Origin: Enterocola sp045611845
GTDB taxonomy: Bacteria; Bacteroidota; Bacteroidia; Bacteroidales; Paludibacteraceae
Direction: 5' to 3'
Length of the DNA: 43,158 nt
NCBI GenBank assembly: GCA_045611845.1
Contig: JAZKXZ010000023.1
Span: 1-43,158, forward strand
Shown here: piece after piece, positions 43,120 to 43,158 of the stretch
Layout: the number at the start of each line of letters is the position of its first letter
How positions within the stretch are numbered: the stretch's first letter is position 1
Position numbers and translations under genes: made by a program
The notes under the pieces: model-generated
What the model saw: only the letters and a program-made list of their open reading frames with translations
Databases searched by the model: none
Told to the model about the DNA's origin: nothing

Positions 43120-43158
43120 ATGGCAAAAACTCGTAGAGAAAGATGTCCAAATTGTGGA
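43120..43158 (+). CDS. Zinc-ribbon protein, N-terminal fragment (cut by window end)
   Basis: Thirteen codons are visible, MAKTRRERCPNCG, with a CxxC knuckle in a basic setting. An in-frame ATG at 43096 would add eight residues but lies inside the palindrome. Basic N-terminal zinc ribbons of this kind open some transposases (IS1/ISL3-like) and small nucleic-acid-binding proteins. The window ends here, so no family can be named. Confidence 0.4.
   Translation, partial: MAKTRRERCPNCG

Noticed and set aside
1..43158. tRNA genes
   Set aside because: I saw no cloverleaf with a GTTCRA-type T-loop in the intergenic stretches; a tRNA scan would settle this.

Overview
The window is about 43 kb of an AT-rich bacterial chromosome from the Bacteroidales (phylum Bacteroidota). 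Four things point there: the 5' end of a 16S rRNA gene at the left edge; many promoters of the Bacteroidota type (TTTG, about 20 bp, TAnnTTTG) with almost no Shine-Dalgarno sites; type IX secretion signatures (a CHU_C/type B sorting domain, PorP/SprF, and a type A sorting-domain relic); and a dcw cluster in the Bacteroidota order. I cannot name a genus.

Layout. 1-596: start of an rRNA operon on the minus strand with a leader and two tandem promoters. 597-3718: three minus-strand envelope genes (DcaP-like porin, Big2 lipoprotein, small outer-membrane barrel), the second and third followed by strong terminators. 3872-16827: a minus-strand pair made of a giant (about 3,987 residue) SprB-like T9SS adhesin and its PorP/SprF partner. 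17017-18765: a minus-strand acyltransferase pair resembling the glycine-lipid enzymes GlsA and GlsB. 18970-33744: a plus-strand dcw cluster, mraZ-rsmH-ftsL-ftsI-murE-mraY-murD-ftsW-murG::murC-ftsQ-ftsA-ftsZ. It makes the peptidoglycan precursor from UDP-MurNAc to lipid II (murF is not here) and builds the divisome. 33812-34603: an OmpH/Skp-like lipoprotein and a small membrane protein, minus strand. 34738-36159: a PepD dipeptidase. 36240-37400: a DUF1016/PDDEXK nuclease-like gene with a rare good Shine-Dalgarno site. 37401-37860: a gene-poor stretch holding a promoter, a 78-nt ATAC microsatellite and a terminator. 37861-41052: a plus-strand operon of three envelope proteins, ending in a stranded T9SS tail. 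41211-42925: dnaX, split by an A10 run into a gamma-length frame and a tau-specific frame. 43120-43158: the start of a zinc-ribbon gene cut by the window edge.

The most unusual points are in the division cluster. MurG and MurC are one continuous polypeptide. FtsA is about 347 residues and appears to have lost the whole 1C (SHS2) subdomain. FtsZ has an atypical C-terminal peptide, and FtsI carries a second predicted N-terminal membrane helix. Together these suggest a divisome and precursor pathway that departs from the textbook arrangement. Outside it, the most checkable points are the A10 frameshift site in dnaX, the microsatellite-bearing mini-transcription unit, and the paired palindromes inside the DUF1016 gene.

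All functional calls rest on reading motifs and architecture by eye. No database search was run, and membrane segments and promoters are judged from sequence only.
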